A DNA stretch of 64,000 nt from Cucumis sativus (GCF_000004075.3 NC_026660.2:24803498-24867497), one strand, 5' to 3'; positions 33,436 to 46,883 are shown, numbered from the stretch's first letter. A program made the numbers and translations. Notes: generated by a model from the sequence alone, not told the origin.

Positions 33436-36393
33436 ATGGCATCTCATGATCTTCTTCTTCCCATTTTTCTCATTTCATTACCCTTAATTTTCATCTTCTT
33501 TTCACTCTTTCTCAAATGGAACCCACACGGGATTCCTTGGAATTGGCCTGTTTTAGGAATGATTCCAACTGTAATTCATAACATCTACCGAGTCCACGAT
33601 CGTATAACCGAAATCTTACAACAAACTTCTTGCACTTTCTACTTCAATGGCATTTGGTTCACCAACACTGGCTTCTTAATGACCGTTGATCCTTCCAACA
33701 TTCACCACATTATGAGCACAAATTTCCAAAATTACCCAAAAGGCCCTGAATTCAAGTACATTTTCGATGTTTTAGGAGATGGAATTTTCAATTCCGACTC
33801 GGATTCATGGAAAAGCCAAAGGAAAATTGCTCAGTCTTTGATTGTTCATGAGAAGTTTCTTGAGTTTATGGCTAGAGCTGCTAAGGAGAAAGTGGAGAAA
33901 GGGTTGGTGCCAATTCTTGAGTATTTTTGTGAAAGTAAAAAAGTGGTTGATTTGAAAGATTTGTTTTTGAGATTGGCTTTTGATTCAACTTGCATGATGG
34001 TAACTGGGTTTCATCTCAATAGTTTGTGTATTGAGTTTCCTGAAATTCCATTCTCCAAAGCCATGGATGATGTTCAAGAAGTGCTTTTTCTTCGCCATTT
34101 GTATCCTAAGTTTTACTGGGAATTGCTTAAGAAACTTGGGATTGGTGAGGGTAAGAGGATGAAGAAGGCTTGTGATATTATTGATGAAGTTATTGCCAAC
34201 TTGATGGCTGTGAAAAGAGAGCGTTTACAACGAGATCGAGAGGTGAAAGAAGATCAACAAGATCATGGTGCTGATTTGATCACATGGTATTAATAGTTGA
34301 AACAACAAAAATTAATTAACTGCTATCAATAATTTTTATTTTTTATTTTAAATTTTTTATTTATTAAATTTAAAATCATATGTATATATATATATATTAA
34401 GCTTACTTGTTTGAAAAATAAAAAAGTAAATTAGAAAGAATAAGAAAATATACTCTATATATTTTTTGTTTTCTAAACCTTGATATGAAATTTGAAAAAC
34501 TTTTAGAAAAAGTTAGAAATATTTTACTTTTTAAAAGAAACAACAAACTAAAACCAATAAAAAATTATATATTAAATCCAATCAAAGTCTAAACTTTCAA
34601 TTTTGTATCATTCATTTTTTTTTTTACTTATTTTAATTTGAATGGTATGCATTTTTAAGTCTTATTTTCAATTGTTTTTAGTCTCACATGAGTGTTTGAT
34701 TAGAGATAAGTTATTAAACCAAACTTAAAATATAATGTTAAAGTGAACTTAGCTGAATTGTATGATTGACGCGATCTTTCATTTTAAATGTGAGATATTC
34801 GATTTTCATTAATTATGTTGTAGTAATTGAAAAGATTTGAAATTAATTAGTATCACGTTGGATCGGCTAATTATTGATATTAAACAAGTTTTTTTAAAAA
34901 AAAACTAGTCTAAAGTTATAGAAACCTAGTTTATATTGAAGTTATATAATTAAATATTTCATCAATTATATAAGGACTTAATTAAAACCTCTAATGTAAC
35001 ATGTTTTTTCAAGATCATGTTATCTAATTAGATATATTTATATAAAATACTAGGATCTAAATTAAATTTTATGAAAACTTCTTTTTATAGATAATTTTAA
35101 CTTAGATGATAATCTTTTATTCTTGTTAAAATTATAACTAAACATAAAAGAATTCAGTCGATAATTTTTGTTTTTAAAACACCTTTAAGTCGATAACTTA
35201 CTTGATATTATATTTTGTCTCTCTATGGATAGCCTTAATCTTAACATATTAAGTACTTGACATCACATTATATCTATAAGAGCATTTGTTGATTAAGGTT
35301 ACACAATTTATTAATTTTTTATACATATTTTTAACCAATAATTTAGTTCTAATACCGTCATAAACTATATGTTGTTAAAATCAACAAGTTTTAGGTTTAA
35401 GTACCCTTACCCTAATTTATGTTAAAAAAAAAAAAAACTCTATATCTTTTATCATTAAGTTCAAAATTCAAATTCTTTGTTAAAATAAATAATACCATAT
35501 ACAATATATGTTAATCTTTTATACATATGCACATATCATCATTGTTATTACATTCATATATAAATAATTAATACCATATACAACATATGTTAATCTTTTA
35601 ATATGTTTCATTACCACGGGATATAAAAATCTTTTGTCAATATAAATTTTTACATGTATCTAACTTTACTTTTATTCATATCCTTTATTGCAGGTATATG
35701 GTGAATGAACACGACGAGATCGACTGCAATGACAAGTTCTTGAGAGACACAGTCTTAAATTTCATGATTGCTGGTCGTGATGCACTCAGCGTAACTCTCT
35801 CCTGGTTTTTCTTCGTTCTCTCAAAAAATCCTGCCATAGTAGCAAAGATCCGAGAAGAGCTGAAAGACATAACAACAATCCAACAGAAAGAACAAGAACA
35901 ACAACAAAAACCAAGAGTATTCACCATCGAAGAGCTCAACAACTTGGTTTACTTGCATGGAGCCTTATGTGAAACCCTTCGTCTCTATCCACCGATTGCA
36001 TTCGAGCACAAATCTCCGGTAGTAGCCGAGACACTCCCAAGCGGCCACCACGTGAGACCTGGGACGAGGATACTCTTCTCGTTATATGCATTGGGAAGAA
36101 TGAGGTCTGTTTGGGGAGAAGATTGTGAAGAATTCAAACCGGAGAGATGGATTTCGGATAAAGGGACGATCAAGAGAGAGCCATCTTATAAGTTCTTCAG
36201 TTTCAATGCCGGGCCAAGGACTTGCCTAGGGAAAGGAGTGGCATTTTCACAATTGAAGATTGTTTCAGCTGCCATTGTTCATAACTATGACATTGAAGCT
36301 GTTGATGAAGATATTAACAACGTTGTTGTTCCAGCTGCTTCTGTCATACTTCACATGAAAAGTGGATTTAGGGTTAAGGTTTCTAAGAGATAA
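33436..36393 (+). CDS. CYP96A-like: Cytochrome P450, CYP96A family (copy B)
   Basis: Same family and general role as copy A. Exons 33436-34286 and 35694-36393 (phase 2) give 516 residues. The N-terminal anchor is LISLPLIFIFFSLFL and the hinge is IPWNWPVLGMIP. Motifs: ETLRLYPP (ExxR), FKPERW and FNAGPRTCLG with the heme Cys at about 461. The I-helix is AGRDALS; the threonine is Ala. The intron sits at the identical codon as in copy A (TG|G, DLITW|YMVNEHD) but is 1,407 bp. Residues and leader (AAAGCTCTT just before the ATG) are very close to copy A, so the two arose by a recent duplication after the intron was in place. Its intron holds a 31-bp imperfect direct repeat near 35490-35520 and 35569-35600. 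Confidence 0.93.
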
Positions 36394-37410
36394 ATAATAA
36401 AATGAAAGGTTTCGGTATATATATATATATATACATAATGTGCATATATATATGTTTTATTGGTAATCTTAATTAATAATGTGTGCATGAGTTTGTGTGT
36501 AACATTTGGTCGTTTCACATTTGTGTATCTTTTATATTTATATATATACACACACTAATGTAAGCGTCCACTTTGGATTAATAATTAAATGAAAGATAGT
36601 AATTTAATAGATTGTGTATGATTTGAATTGAGGTGATGAAAGTCAAAATAAATATAGTTAAATCTTTAATATTAATTTTCTATATAATTATCCATGTCAA
36701 GTTAAAAAACATGTTTTAGCTTTAGAAAATTTGATCATGCTGAGAGTAGGATAATATATCTTTGAATCACTATAAAAAATTTTAATAACTCCCTCCACCT
36801 ATTGTCATTTAAAAAAAAAAAGATTACTTCATTTGTTGGCGTACTAGAAAGAGGAAACCAAATTACTTCAATAAATGAGGGCACATCAAGAAAGAAAAAC
36901 GAATGAAGTTCATCACCGACCTAATATGTCCAACGCGGGCTTCCCCTCCCCACCCTATCACCACTTTCCTTTTATTGCATGGAATTCCCCAGCCGGTAGT
37001 CCATACCAATAACCTTCCCCAAACTCCTCTCCTTTCACTTTTGTCTTTTCCTTCAATACTTTTTATTAAAGATGTTGAGAGTCTTTAATAAAAAAAACTA
37101 AGAAAATTCATGCTTTTACAAAATAGATAGGCTACTCCTCTTATTACCAATTGCTTTTAAGATTGAAACTTTATACTATCACCCAATTATCACCTCTATA
37201 TCCTATTTTGTGATACAAAAATCTATCTTTTTTAACTTTCAAAGATCTCAAAAAATATATCACTTAAAGGAGTTCAATCTCTGGAGACTAGAAAAATAAA
37301 AAGAAAAGTTGAGGACTCAATATTATTTGTCGCAACATCGCCCATTTAGTTCCTGCATGAATCAGTGATAAAGATGAAAGAAATACGAAACAAACGCCTG
37401 AATCAAATGC
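36394..37410. other. Intergenic before the U2 copy
   Basis: AT-rich 3' flank of copy B with short AT/GT simple repeats near 36417-36450. A sequence resembling the plant snRNA upstream element (GTCGCAACATCG, compare RTCCCACATCG) lies at about 37329-37340, some 70-80 bases before the U2-like start. No protein gene is seen. Confidence 0.45.
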
Positions 37411-37606
37411 GTACCTTTCTTAGCCTTTTGGCTAAGAACAAGTGTAGTTATATGTTCTTATCAGTTTAATATTCGATACATGGCCCATTGTTTTACATGA
37501 TATTAAATTAATTTTTCATGGTGGATTCCCCACCGCACAGCAGCTTGGCTGCTTGGGGTATTCGAGCGTTGCCACGGCTTTGCATTACAGCCCAGGTCTG
37601 GCGTAC
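37411..37606 (+). pseudogene. Degenerate U2 snRNA copy
   Basis: Opens GTACCTTTCTTAGCC and continues TTTTGGCTAAGAACAAGTGTAG, TTCTTATCAGTTTAATAT, then a block GATATTAAATTAATTTTTCATGG and terminal stem sequences to GGCGTACC, following plant U2 along its roughly 196 bases. It differs in important places: the branch-point recognition GUAGUA reads GTAGTTATATG with an added T, and stems carry several changes. The snRNA upstream element at about 37329 is recognisable but imperfect, and a TATA box at the expected place is lacking. It is probably a decaying true U2 gene copy, not a retroposed one. Confidence 0.75.
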
Positions 37607-40600
37607 CGCTCCAATTGTTTAGGATCCTGATTTTGAGTTATTAACTTATATTCAGTGTTTCAGTGTTGTTAGGCTTGGTTTAAGCATATCAATGTGGAAG
37701 AAAATATAGTATTTATAATTAAATTATATGAACAAAGTGGATTTATCATTTTAATTTTATATCATTATCCACTTTTACACTATACTAATTATAATTTTAA
37801 AAAATTATTTAACAATTTGATTTACCAAACAAAAAAAATGGTTTAAGATTTTCTCAAAATATCTTTATACTATACCATTTTAAATGGAAAAGAAAAATGC
37901 AAATCCCAAATTGTAGTCTTAGTTTTGTTTGAGCTAAGATTTGAATATGCTATTTGATTGAAATATTTTTTTTTTGGCCCTGGAGGTACTCTTGTAGTTC
38001 TTTTAAAATATATATCAGATTGTTTTATGAAATATCAAAAGCTATGAACATATAATTAAAAAGAATTATTAGGAAATTGAACTTCGGTTCTAGTCAATGT
38101 ATTAACTTGAAATATATTACGAGAAATAGTAAGCTTTAAATTTTGTTGGGTATAAATGAATGAAGTTAATGTATAAATGTATAAACAGTCAATGTGTATA
38201 TAAATGAAGTTAATTAATTACACTTGTTGGTTTGTTTCAGATTGGTCAGTCTCTGTTGCCATCTGTATTTTAATTATTGCCTTCACACCTTTGTGTATAA
38301 GTAAATAGGCTTTTGCAGTTGATTTATATTAATTTCTCTCTTGGTTAATATTATATACATATATATATATCACACTTCACTTGTAAAATCTTGTGTAGAA
38401 TAAGGGTAATGGTTTTAAACACCAAACATACTTTTTCCTTTTTCAAAATTATTTTATGGAGTTTAAATAATTTTTTTCATTTCATTATATTTTCTAAAAA
38501 ACTCACTTTAAAAAGGATGAAAACAAAGATTTTATAATATGGTAGAGCCAATCATGATCAAAATGGAAATTATTAAATTTACTTTTTCTAATTTTGACTC
38601 ATAAAATTCGTAATATCTCTAAATGGGTGGATAACATATGCCCCAAATATTAATAATAGATCTTTATTTGAATAAGTCTTACTATTATATAATATATATT
38701 ATTTTCTATTTCTTCTCTCTTCTTTATCCTTTATATAATTTTATTTTTAATTCCTATTTATTGTCATCTAGTTCTTCCCGTCTATGTATTTACTGCTTCT
38801 TACTAAGATTGAAAACGATTTACATTCCAAACTTAAACCAGTATAGTTCAAAAATTATAATAACAATCAATTCTCAATATCTTAATTAAAGGCCATAATT
38901 AATATTTTCAACATTCGAACTATAAACTCTTGCAACCGCATACGAGCTGTTGCCATCATCACATCTTTTTCAACAAATCTAAAAAGTAACAATGGTCTCG
39001 CGAAAGGACCCAATATCTTTATCATGAAAGAAGCTAAATGGCAATAATATATTACATGTAAGTCCAAGGCTGGAATACCCTATCAAAGAAATAAATATTA
39101 TAGTACGGATTATTGTCCCTTAGCCACATATATAAACCACCACGTTGATTTTTCTTAATAGTTCATAAACCATTTACACAAGTCATAATTAATATCTTAC
39201 CCTACAACTTCTATCTTTGAATTGATTCCCATTACATCAAATATTTTGATCATTCCTACAATATTGTTGTGTGCACTTGTAAACTAATCACAAACCTACC
39301 CTTCATTGCAAAATGACTGAAGACCATAACTTTTTACATGCTTACACATAGGGTCAACCATGATAAATTAAAAAGATCAACTTATGAGATGAAACAAAAT
39401 GTCAATAATGCCATGAAAATCAACTAAACAGTACTTTTAGAATCAGGCATGGAGGCCACGACCACATGATGGGAAAATTTTACTGATCAAAGTACAAGTT
39501 TGTTTATTGTGACAGCTACATGTGCTTGAATATATCCACCAATGGAATTAGTTTATTAATTAGTCATTTTCTATCTAACAAAGAGGACTTAAGAGTCCAC
39601 GTTTGATATATGTACATTAAACTCTATATCTCTTCTCTTGACTATATATCGTCTATACTATTGCTAACTTAATCATGAGAGTGGTAAATGGGCAGTTAGC
39701 ATGGAAGGGTTGAAAGAAAGTGATATAACATTGAATTGGCACAGAAGATACCCTCAAATAGTATTTTAGGGTTACTGTTAGATACTTATTTAAAAAGTAA
39801 GTTAAAGGCAAATAAATTTATAGAATGTGTAAGACGTGGCATGTATAGTTGTTTTCAGTTTCTCCTCCTACAGATATTCCATATTGGAATAGTCTTTGTT
39901 TTTATTTGTAATTATATACTATTTTTTGGAAACAAATTAATAATGAATTAACTAAGACTAAAACTGTATACAATTTTCTTACAAACAAAATTTAAAGAGT
40001 TCGTCATGCCTCATTTGATTGAAATGAAAATGACGTCTAACTTTCAAAATCCACCTCAATGTTTACGTCCCTCTCCTCCTCATTTTCACTCCTCACTCTT
40101 TTTTTCTTTAATTTCTTTTCTTCCTTAAGTTGTTGATGACGAGGATACGTTTGCCCTAATATCAATCGTAATCGCGTTCTTCTTGTTTTGACATATTTGC
40201 ACTCTTATTGTTATTACAAATGTTACAACGATTTGACCCTCCTACATAGGGATAAGATTAACCTTTACAAAATATATAATTTTAAATAATTGTGACCAAA
40301 AAGCAATTCATTTAATTACATTTGTGATTTAAACTCATTACAATTGATTCATCAATGACAGGCCATTACCACTAAATCAATTTTCATTACTGTTTGGTAA
40401 TTAAACATGGCATGGTATAATTATTGTTCATTTTTTCTTTTAAAATTTTTCTACTTAGTACGTTTGAAGAATTATCAATTTCGAAAATGGTCACCAAAAT
40501 AAATATAGTTTAAGTAACATAAATTAACTTACTCTATCAATCTCAAAGTAAAATATACCTGAATATTCAAACGCAAAACTTAAAAGAAAAGAAAAGTCAA

Positions 40601-41429
40601 AGGTGACAGTAAAGAGAGTGTATGAACACATGTACACATAACAATTATAATTAAAAGATGTAATTATAGAATAATTTGAGTAGACAAAAAGTGATAAAAT
40701 ATGAAAAATGACATTTTGATTACGAGTATGATCACATGGGGTGTTAAGTAAAATAATTGGAAGGCTATAGCTATGAAATTGAGTAAAGAGGGGTTGCATG
40801 ATATGTAACACAATAAAAGATGAATATATACAATATCGTTGTACGATGCCTCTGTGCCCTTATATTAATGAATTCAACCTACACACAACACACAGACTTA
40901 AATTCCTAACTTTTAGTTTGGTGGTTGGTGACAGATACAGATTCAATCAATGCAAAACCAACTGAGTATCAAGTGGTCACACTCCTAAATTAAATTTATA
41001 TCCAATACTTTCTCTTACCCTTCCCCGATTTATATGATCATCAATCATCATCCCCTACACTGCTCTCCCTTACGCATTTACCTGTTGTTTGAAATCTTGT
41101 AATAGAACAGGTCTGTAATGTAATATAATTTAATGTCTAGATTTCGATTCAGTATTATATTTTGAATCCAATTTTAATTATAATATTAAACGGTTCAATT
41201 CTAGTTTTCAATATAACTATTTTGACCATTTACTATTCCATCTTCGTTCCACCTTCAATACGACACTCATTCTAATATTGTTGTGTTTTAGCTTTATTTG
41301 GGGAGTTTTTCAAAAATAAAACAAAACGCGAAAATACTTACACCGTATAGAATAATTTTGCAAAAGAAAAAAGTGCACAAGTCCACAACGTGAAATAATA
41401 AAAATAATATGTGATTAATAGGTCACACC

Positions 41430-41560
41430 ACTCGAAAAATGATCTTATACCGAATCTAAACGATCTTGTACCAAATTTAAACAATCTTGACACACGATCT
41501 TTCTTTGTACCTAGTCTAAACGATATTTGTACCAAATTTAAACGATCTTTTGTTACAATA
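41430..41560. repeat. Degenerate short tandem repeat (AAACGATCTT units)
   Basis: ACGATCTT recurs with spacers of about 18-40 bases, often followed by GTACCAAATTTAA. Four to five units are visible. No function is apparent. Confidence 0.6.
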
Positions 41561-44500
41561 ATTGATAATGAAAGATAGTAAAAAAAAGAAAGATACAATA
41601 TTTGATAATGAAAAAAGAATAAGGAAAAAAATATTATCTGCATGGAAAGATGACATGAAAAGATGACGTCGAAAATATGGGAGATTGACGAAGGATGAAG
41701 AAACTCATATGGAATGAAAAATGTGAAATTTATGAAAAAATTAAATCAAGTTATACAGAGGTTTTTTTTTTTTTTTTTAATTGTTAATTTTGAGTTTTGT
41801 TGTATATAGATAATTAACCTTCCACTTTCACCTTTCATATTTTCCAAACAACCCTTAAATGTATATATACACATGATCATCTCCCTTTGTTAATAATTAT
41901 TAATTACAATAATTTCCTTTTGTTATAAATTTTGATAGGTTTCCCAATTTTGTTGTTCTTTGCAATAAATAGCTATGCAATATTACCCCTAAAATAAAGA
42001 TGAATTGTTATTATTGCAAAATATATAAACATGCGATTTTTATTCAAATTAATGAGTTTTAAGAGGGATTAATGGATTTAAAGAATATAATAAAAAAATT
42101 TACAATACGGTTAACTTTGATTATTTATAATTTTTTCATACTAATTAAAAGAAATTGAGTTAATCATGATTTAGTAAACCATTATTTTTGGGTATCATTA
42201 TATATTTATAAGGAAGATTATTGAAACTTACGGTTGTTTTATAACATCTCACTAATTTTTAATAGTTTTATTTTATATTTAAAATCAATGCATATACATT
42301 CAAAATTAAATGAATAAAGTAGTCCAAAAAAGTTTCTCAAATATTCTAAGCTTTTATATACTATAGATTTAAAAAATACATATCAATAATAGAATATTTG
42401 ATAAAATATCATTAAAAAATATTAAGTGTAATAGTTTTTAGTGGTTTTGTTCTACAAAATTCATTATTTTATGTATTTTAATTTAACTAGATTTTAACAC
42501 CGGCTGAAATTTGTGTTTCATTTTCTCTCTGATTTTTTTCACATATCAACGTTTTTTCTATTTTTAATTGATTAATTTTTCTGTAGATTGTTGTTTAAGA
42601 TTAAACTTATAAATAGTTCTCAAAATGTAATGTTGTAAATGATTGCTAAACAATTCTATTTTACAACTGTTTGAAAAAAAAAATAACTATACTATATTCA
42701 TTTACAATACTAAATTCTATAAATTTTTAGAGAAGACGGTTGATGAATCAATAAAAAAACATAAATTAAGAGAATGTAGCAAATCCAAAAAAAAATTTCT
42801 TATATACATCCATACAGATATTCGTAAAGATGTCAATTGATGAGATAATTCATCTAGAAAACCATAATATATATATATATATATATATAAAATACAAAGG
42901 GAATAAAGAACCAAACATGCAATGAAACTGAGATACTTCTTCAGAGGTAGGTTGGATAAGCCGGATTGGTCGGGTTACCATTTTTTTTAACATAAGAAAT
43001 TCTTCTTATTTGAAAGGCTATCCAAACAAATTGGATGTTGAAGAGGGGGTTCTATAGTCATTCATATTTAAGAATTCCTAAAGGTTTATTCATTGAATTT
43101 TGTGTATGAATTAATAATTAAATGTATTATTAATTCTTCTCATTTAGAAGATGAACTTTTTGATAAGGTAAATAAATTATTCATGAGTTACAATTGTTCA
43201 TCAAATTAATTACAACTAGCAAAATTAGTTGATAAGGTAAATAAATTATTCATTATTCATTTTAGAAGTTGAAATGACTTTCGATTTTTTCTGAGTTATT
43301 AAAAGTTGGAAAGACTCTTGTTTTTTTAAGCTATTAGTTATTTGTAAATTACAATTTGCTTAATTAATTCATAAAATCATATTCAATTAGTATAATTAAA
43401 ATATGAGAGGTAAAGGACAACATTGTCATCTACCTAATTACATAAGCTACTTCTAAAGGAAGGTCAATAATAATGGAAAAAAAAATTCTCCTCGTCCAAG
43501 CTTTTATATATACTACTAGTAAACAACATGTGCATTAAAATCACACACGAACAAAATTATAGTATTAATTTAACTTTATAAAATTGAAACCGTTATTATA
43601 ATATTTTCATATTTATATCATTTTTATATTCACATCGTAATGAGTGAAAAATGAATTTATTTCGTAAGGAGAAAATGTTGTCATCTTTTGAATGTATCTT
43701 TGAATTTGATTTGTTTGCACAATTCAAATTTTATTTCTTAACATCTTGAAAAACAATGTTAACATATATCATTGTGTAATATCAATTATGAAAGATTGAA
43801 AAAATACATTATGACCCTAATAACATAGAGCATTAACTAATATCAGTTATGGATCAAAACATTTTTTTTCAAATAAGGAGATGAAAAGTTAACAAAGTGT
43901 AACTTCTATTTTGTTGAATGTAAAAATGATCGCAAACATTAAATCTATGTGAATGATAAAATTGTTATAATGAAAAGGGTAAAACATCCCCAAAATCATA
44001 TTTCTTTTGAAATTATGAAATTATAAATGTGAAATCATAATTTTTTTATAATGATTTTATAGGTGAAAAAATAAAGAAAAGACTTTAATATTTCTTGTTT
44101 TACACATTTTATTATATTTATTTATACTTAATAAATTTCAACGATATTTACATTTTTTTTTAAATTAAAGCATAAGTCACTCAACCATTTCATTAATAAA
44201 ATAGTTTTAATAAAAAAAATTAAATAAAGAAAAAAACATGAGCAAGATTTTCATGGTTACATTAAAAAAAGATTTTCAATATTAAATGATTTACATATGT
44301 TGGTGGTTCAAGTTTCCCCAACTTTTGTTGTGTACTAAAAAGAAACTTATAAATGAATGAATAAACAAAAAAAAAAATAAAACAAAAAAAAAAAGAATAG
44401 AAAAACATGATTTGATTTCTTCTTCATCTTTAACATTTTGTCATGACTTGTGAATATGATAAAAAAAAATATTTATAACAAGATTTGGAAATAAGAGATA

Positions 44501-45249
44501 TGAAAAGTTAAAAGAGATAGGAAATGTGAATAGTTGACCAGAGATAGAAGATTAAAGGAGAGAAGAGAATATGAATGAATTTGGATAAATTTAAATGACA
44601 TAATTAATTGGAGTGATTGTTTCTTTAAAACAAAGATTATAACAAGGAGATGAAAAGTTAAAAAAATCATTCTCACTTTATAATGAAAATGATTCAAATA
44701 TTAAATCTATATAAATGATAAAATTGTTACTAAATCAAAATTGAAAAGTTAACTAATGAAAGGGTAAAATGGAGCTAAAAAAATTTCTCACACTTCCATC
44801 TTTTATCTATAGTATACATAAATATAGATTTAATTATTAGTTTATTTCAATTTAATTATTCTCATATACTACATATGTTTGTAATTATAGTTATTTATTA
44901 TGGTGTTTTTCATGTAACTTATAATATTATTTATTTGTAACATAACTCTCCAAATTCCCTTTTTCTCATATTTTTATCTTTTAGTTTCAAATTTTTACCA
45001 TAACTCTCAAAATAATTTATCTTTAATACAAAAACTACAAAATCTCAGATATATATGTGTTTGGAATTTTTTCTAAACCATTCCATTCCTTTGGAGACAT
45101 GAAATCTATTGATTTTATCACTTGTAGTAACTTCTCATTTAAGAAGATATTAAAGTTAGGTTTTCAATCCATCAGTCATCTAGTCCAAAGTCATCCCCAA
45201 CAGAGGTAAACCCATGAACAGTGGAGATTGGAGACCATGTAGTGTTCAA

Positions 45250-45262
45250 CTATATATATATC
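45250..45262 (+). promoter_or_regulatory. Putative TATA box of P450 copy C
   Basis: CTATATATATATC about 60 bases ahead of the start codon, inside a block TAGTGTTCAACTATATATA that resembles TAGTGTTCCACTGCACACTATATATA before copy F. Confidence 0.55.
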
Positions 45263-45317
45263 CACACTCATCATACAAAAAAAGTTTAATTGAGTGTTTT
45301 TGTAGAGATCAGCTCCA

Positions 45318-46883
45318 ATGGCTTCTTGTTCCACTGATTATTCAGCCATTGTTTTTGCTTTAACGGCCATTATCATTGTTCCAATATTTCTCTTCATCTT
45401 TTTAGTATATCACAATATAATTATGAGATATTGGAATTACCTTGCGACTGTTCCTTGGAATTGGCCAATCTTAGGTATGACACCCACTGTTATTGCTCAT
45501 ATCCACAGAGTTCATGATCGTCTTACTGAAGTCATACAAGAAGTTGGTTCCACTTATTTATTCAAAGGCGTTTGGTTCTCAGGTATGGACCTTCTTTTCA
45601 CAGTTGACACTTCAAATATTAACCACATTTTGAGTGTCAATTTTGAACGTTACCCGAAAGGCCCTGATTTCAAATACATTTTTGACATTTTGGGAGACGG
45701 GATTTTTAATTCTGATTCTGATGTTTGGAGAGCGCTACGTAAAACCGCTTATGCTTTGGTCCATGATCACAAATATCTTAAATTCTTGGAGACAATTACA
45801 TTAAAGAAAGTGAAAGAAGAGCTTGTTCCTATTCTTCAAACTGTTTCTGAAAATGGATCTGTGTTGGATTTTCAAGATTTGTTTCAAAGACTCTCTTTTG
45901 ATGTAACTTGTATGTTGGTAACTGGCTCTGACCTCCACAGTCTATCTCTTGGATTTCGTCATCTTTTTTCCAAGGCTATTGATGATGTTGAGGAAGTGAT
46001 TTTACTAAGACATTTTTATCCTAAGAAATTATGGGAACTTCAAAAGAAACTCCAAATTGGTCAACCCGTGAAGTTGAAACAAGCTTGGGAAATCATAGAT
46101 GAAAACATCTCCACATTGATAGCCTCCAAGAGGGAAAGCTTGAAAAATCAAATGAAAGAGAAAGAGGGTGGTGATGACGACGAAGAAGGAGCTGATTTGA
46201 TCACATCATATATTACAAATATGAATAAAGATGACAAATTTTTAAGAGACACTGTATTAAATTTCATGATTGCAGGTAGAGATGGCCTAAGTGCAACTCT
46301 CTCTTGGATTTTCTTTTGTCTTTCAAATAATCCAATCGTCGTGGAAAAGATTAGAGAAGAGCTCAGAACAACGATTCCAACGAGCGAACCTTGTGATCAA
46401 TGGCGGATATTTTCGACTGAAGAGGTAGATAAATTAGTTTATTTACATGCAACGTTGTACGAAACTCTTAGATTATATCCTCCACTGCCATTTCAACATA
46501 AGGTATCCGTACACCATGATGTTCTCCCAAGTGGTCATCACATAAAACCCAAAACAAAGATTTTGTTTTCATTATATGCTTTAGGAAGAATGAGTGAAGT
46601 ATGGGGAAAAGATTGCTTCGAGTTTAAGCCAGAAAGATGGATTTCTGAAAATGGAAAGATCAAACATGTGCCATCTTATAAATTCTTGGCATTCAATGCT
46701 GGACCAAGAACTTGTTTAGGGAAACAAGTGGCTTTGATTGGAGTTAAAATAGTTGCAGCTGCCATTATTTATAACTACAATGTTATTCAACAATCAGGCC
46801 ATGAGGTTGTTCCAAGTTCCTCCATTATTCTTCATATGAAGCGTGGACTCAAGGTTAGGGTTACAAAGAGATGGATCACTTGA
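45318..46883 (+). CDS. CYP96A-like: Cytochrome P450, CYP96A family (copy C)
   Basis: Intronless frame of 521 residues; same family as copies A and B but in the other subgroup with E and F. Residues 10-33 form the membrane anchor (IVFALTAIIIVPIFLFIFLV), then VPWNWPILGMTP. Motifs: ETLRLYPP (ExxR), FKPERW, FNAGPRTCLG with the heme Cys at 466. The I-helix is AGRDGLS, so like A and B it lacks the oxygen-activating threonine. The acidic loop EKEGGDDDEEG (about 282-292) is longer than in other copies. Compared with E and F it is more diverged (for instance VWRALRKTAYALVHD in the C-helix region). The start is the first ATG after a TATA box and a short leader. Confidence 0.93.
   Translation: MASCSTDYSAIVFALTAIIIVPIFLFIFLVYHNIIMRYWNYLATVPWNWPILGMTPTVIAHIHRVHDRLTEVIQEVGSTYLFKGVWFSGMDLLFTVDTSNINHILSVNFERYPKGPDFKYIFDILGDGIFNSDSDVWRALRKTAYALVHDHKYLKFLETITLKKVKEELVPILQTVSENGSVLDFQDLFQRLSFDVTCMLVTGSDLHSLSLGFRHLFSKAIDDVEEVILLRHFYPKKLWELQKKLQIGQPVKLKQAWEIIDENISTLIASKRESLKNQMKEKEGGDDDEEGADLITSYITNMNKDDKFLRDTVLNFMIAGRDGLSATLSWIFFCLSNNPIVVEKIREELRTTIPTSEPCDQWRIFSTEEVDKLVYLHATLYETLRLYPPLPFQHKVSVHHDVLPSGHHIKPKTKILFSLYALGRMSEVWGKDCFEFKPERWISENGKIKHVPSYKFLAFNAGPRTCLGKQVALIGVKIVAAAIIYNYNVIQQSGHEVVPSSSIILHMKRGLKVRVTKRWIT

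Larger units (their letters stand above)
37607..45317. other. Large gene-poor spacer between P450 copies B and C
   Basis: 7.7 kb without a supported gene. Low-complexity AT-rich DNA dominates. A degenerate short repeat around AAACGATCTT.TACCAAATTTAAACGATC lies at 41430-41560, a run of 18 T at about 41763-41780, and an AT run at 42868-42888. Frames of up to about 100 codons here are compositionally random. Confidence 0.55.

Noticed and set aside
38882-39067. Minus-strand frame with a KDxGSFRETIVTF-like stretch considered as a P450 scrap
   Set aside because: Similarity is too short and no neighbouring P450 motif is found in any frame.
41338-41643. 101-codon minus-strand frame
   Set aside because: It is made by the degenerate AAACGATCTT repeat and AT-rich sequence; composition is not protein-like.
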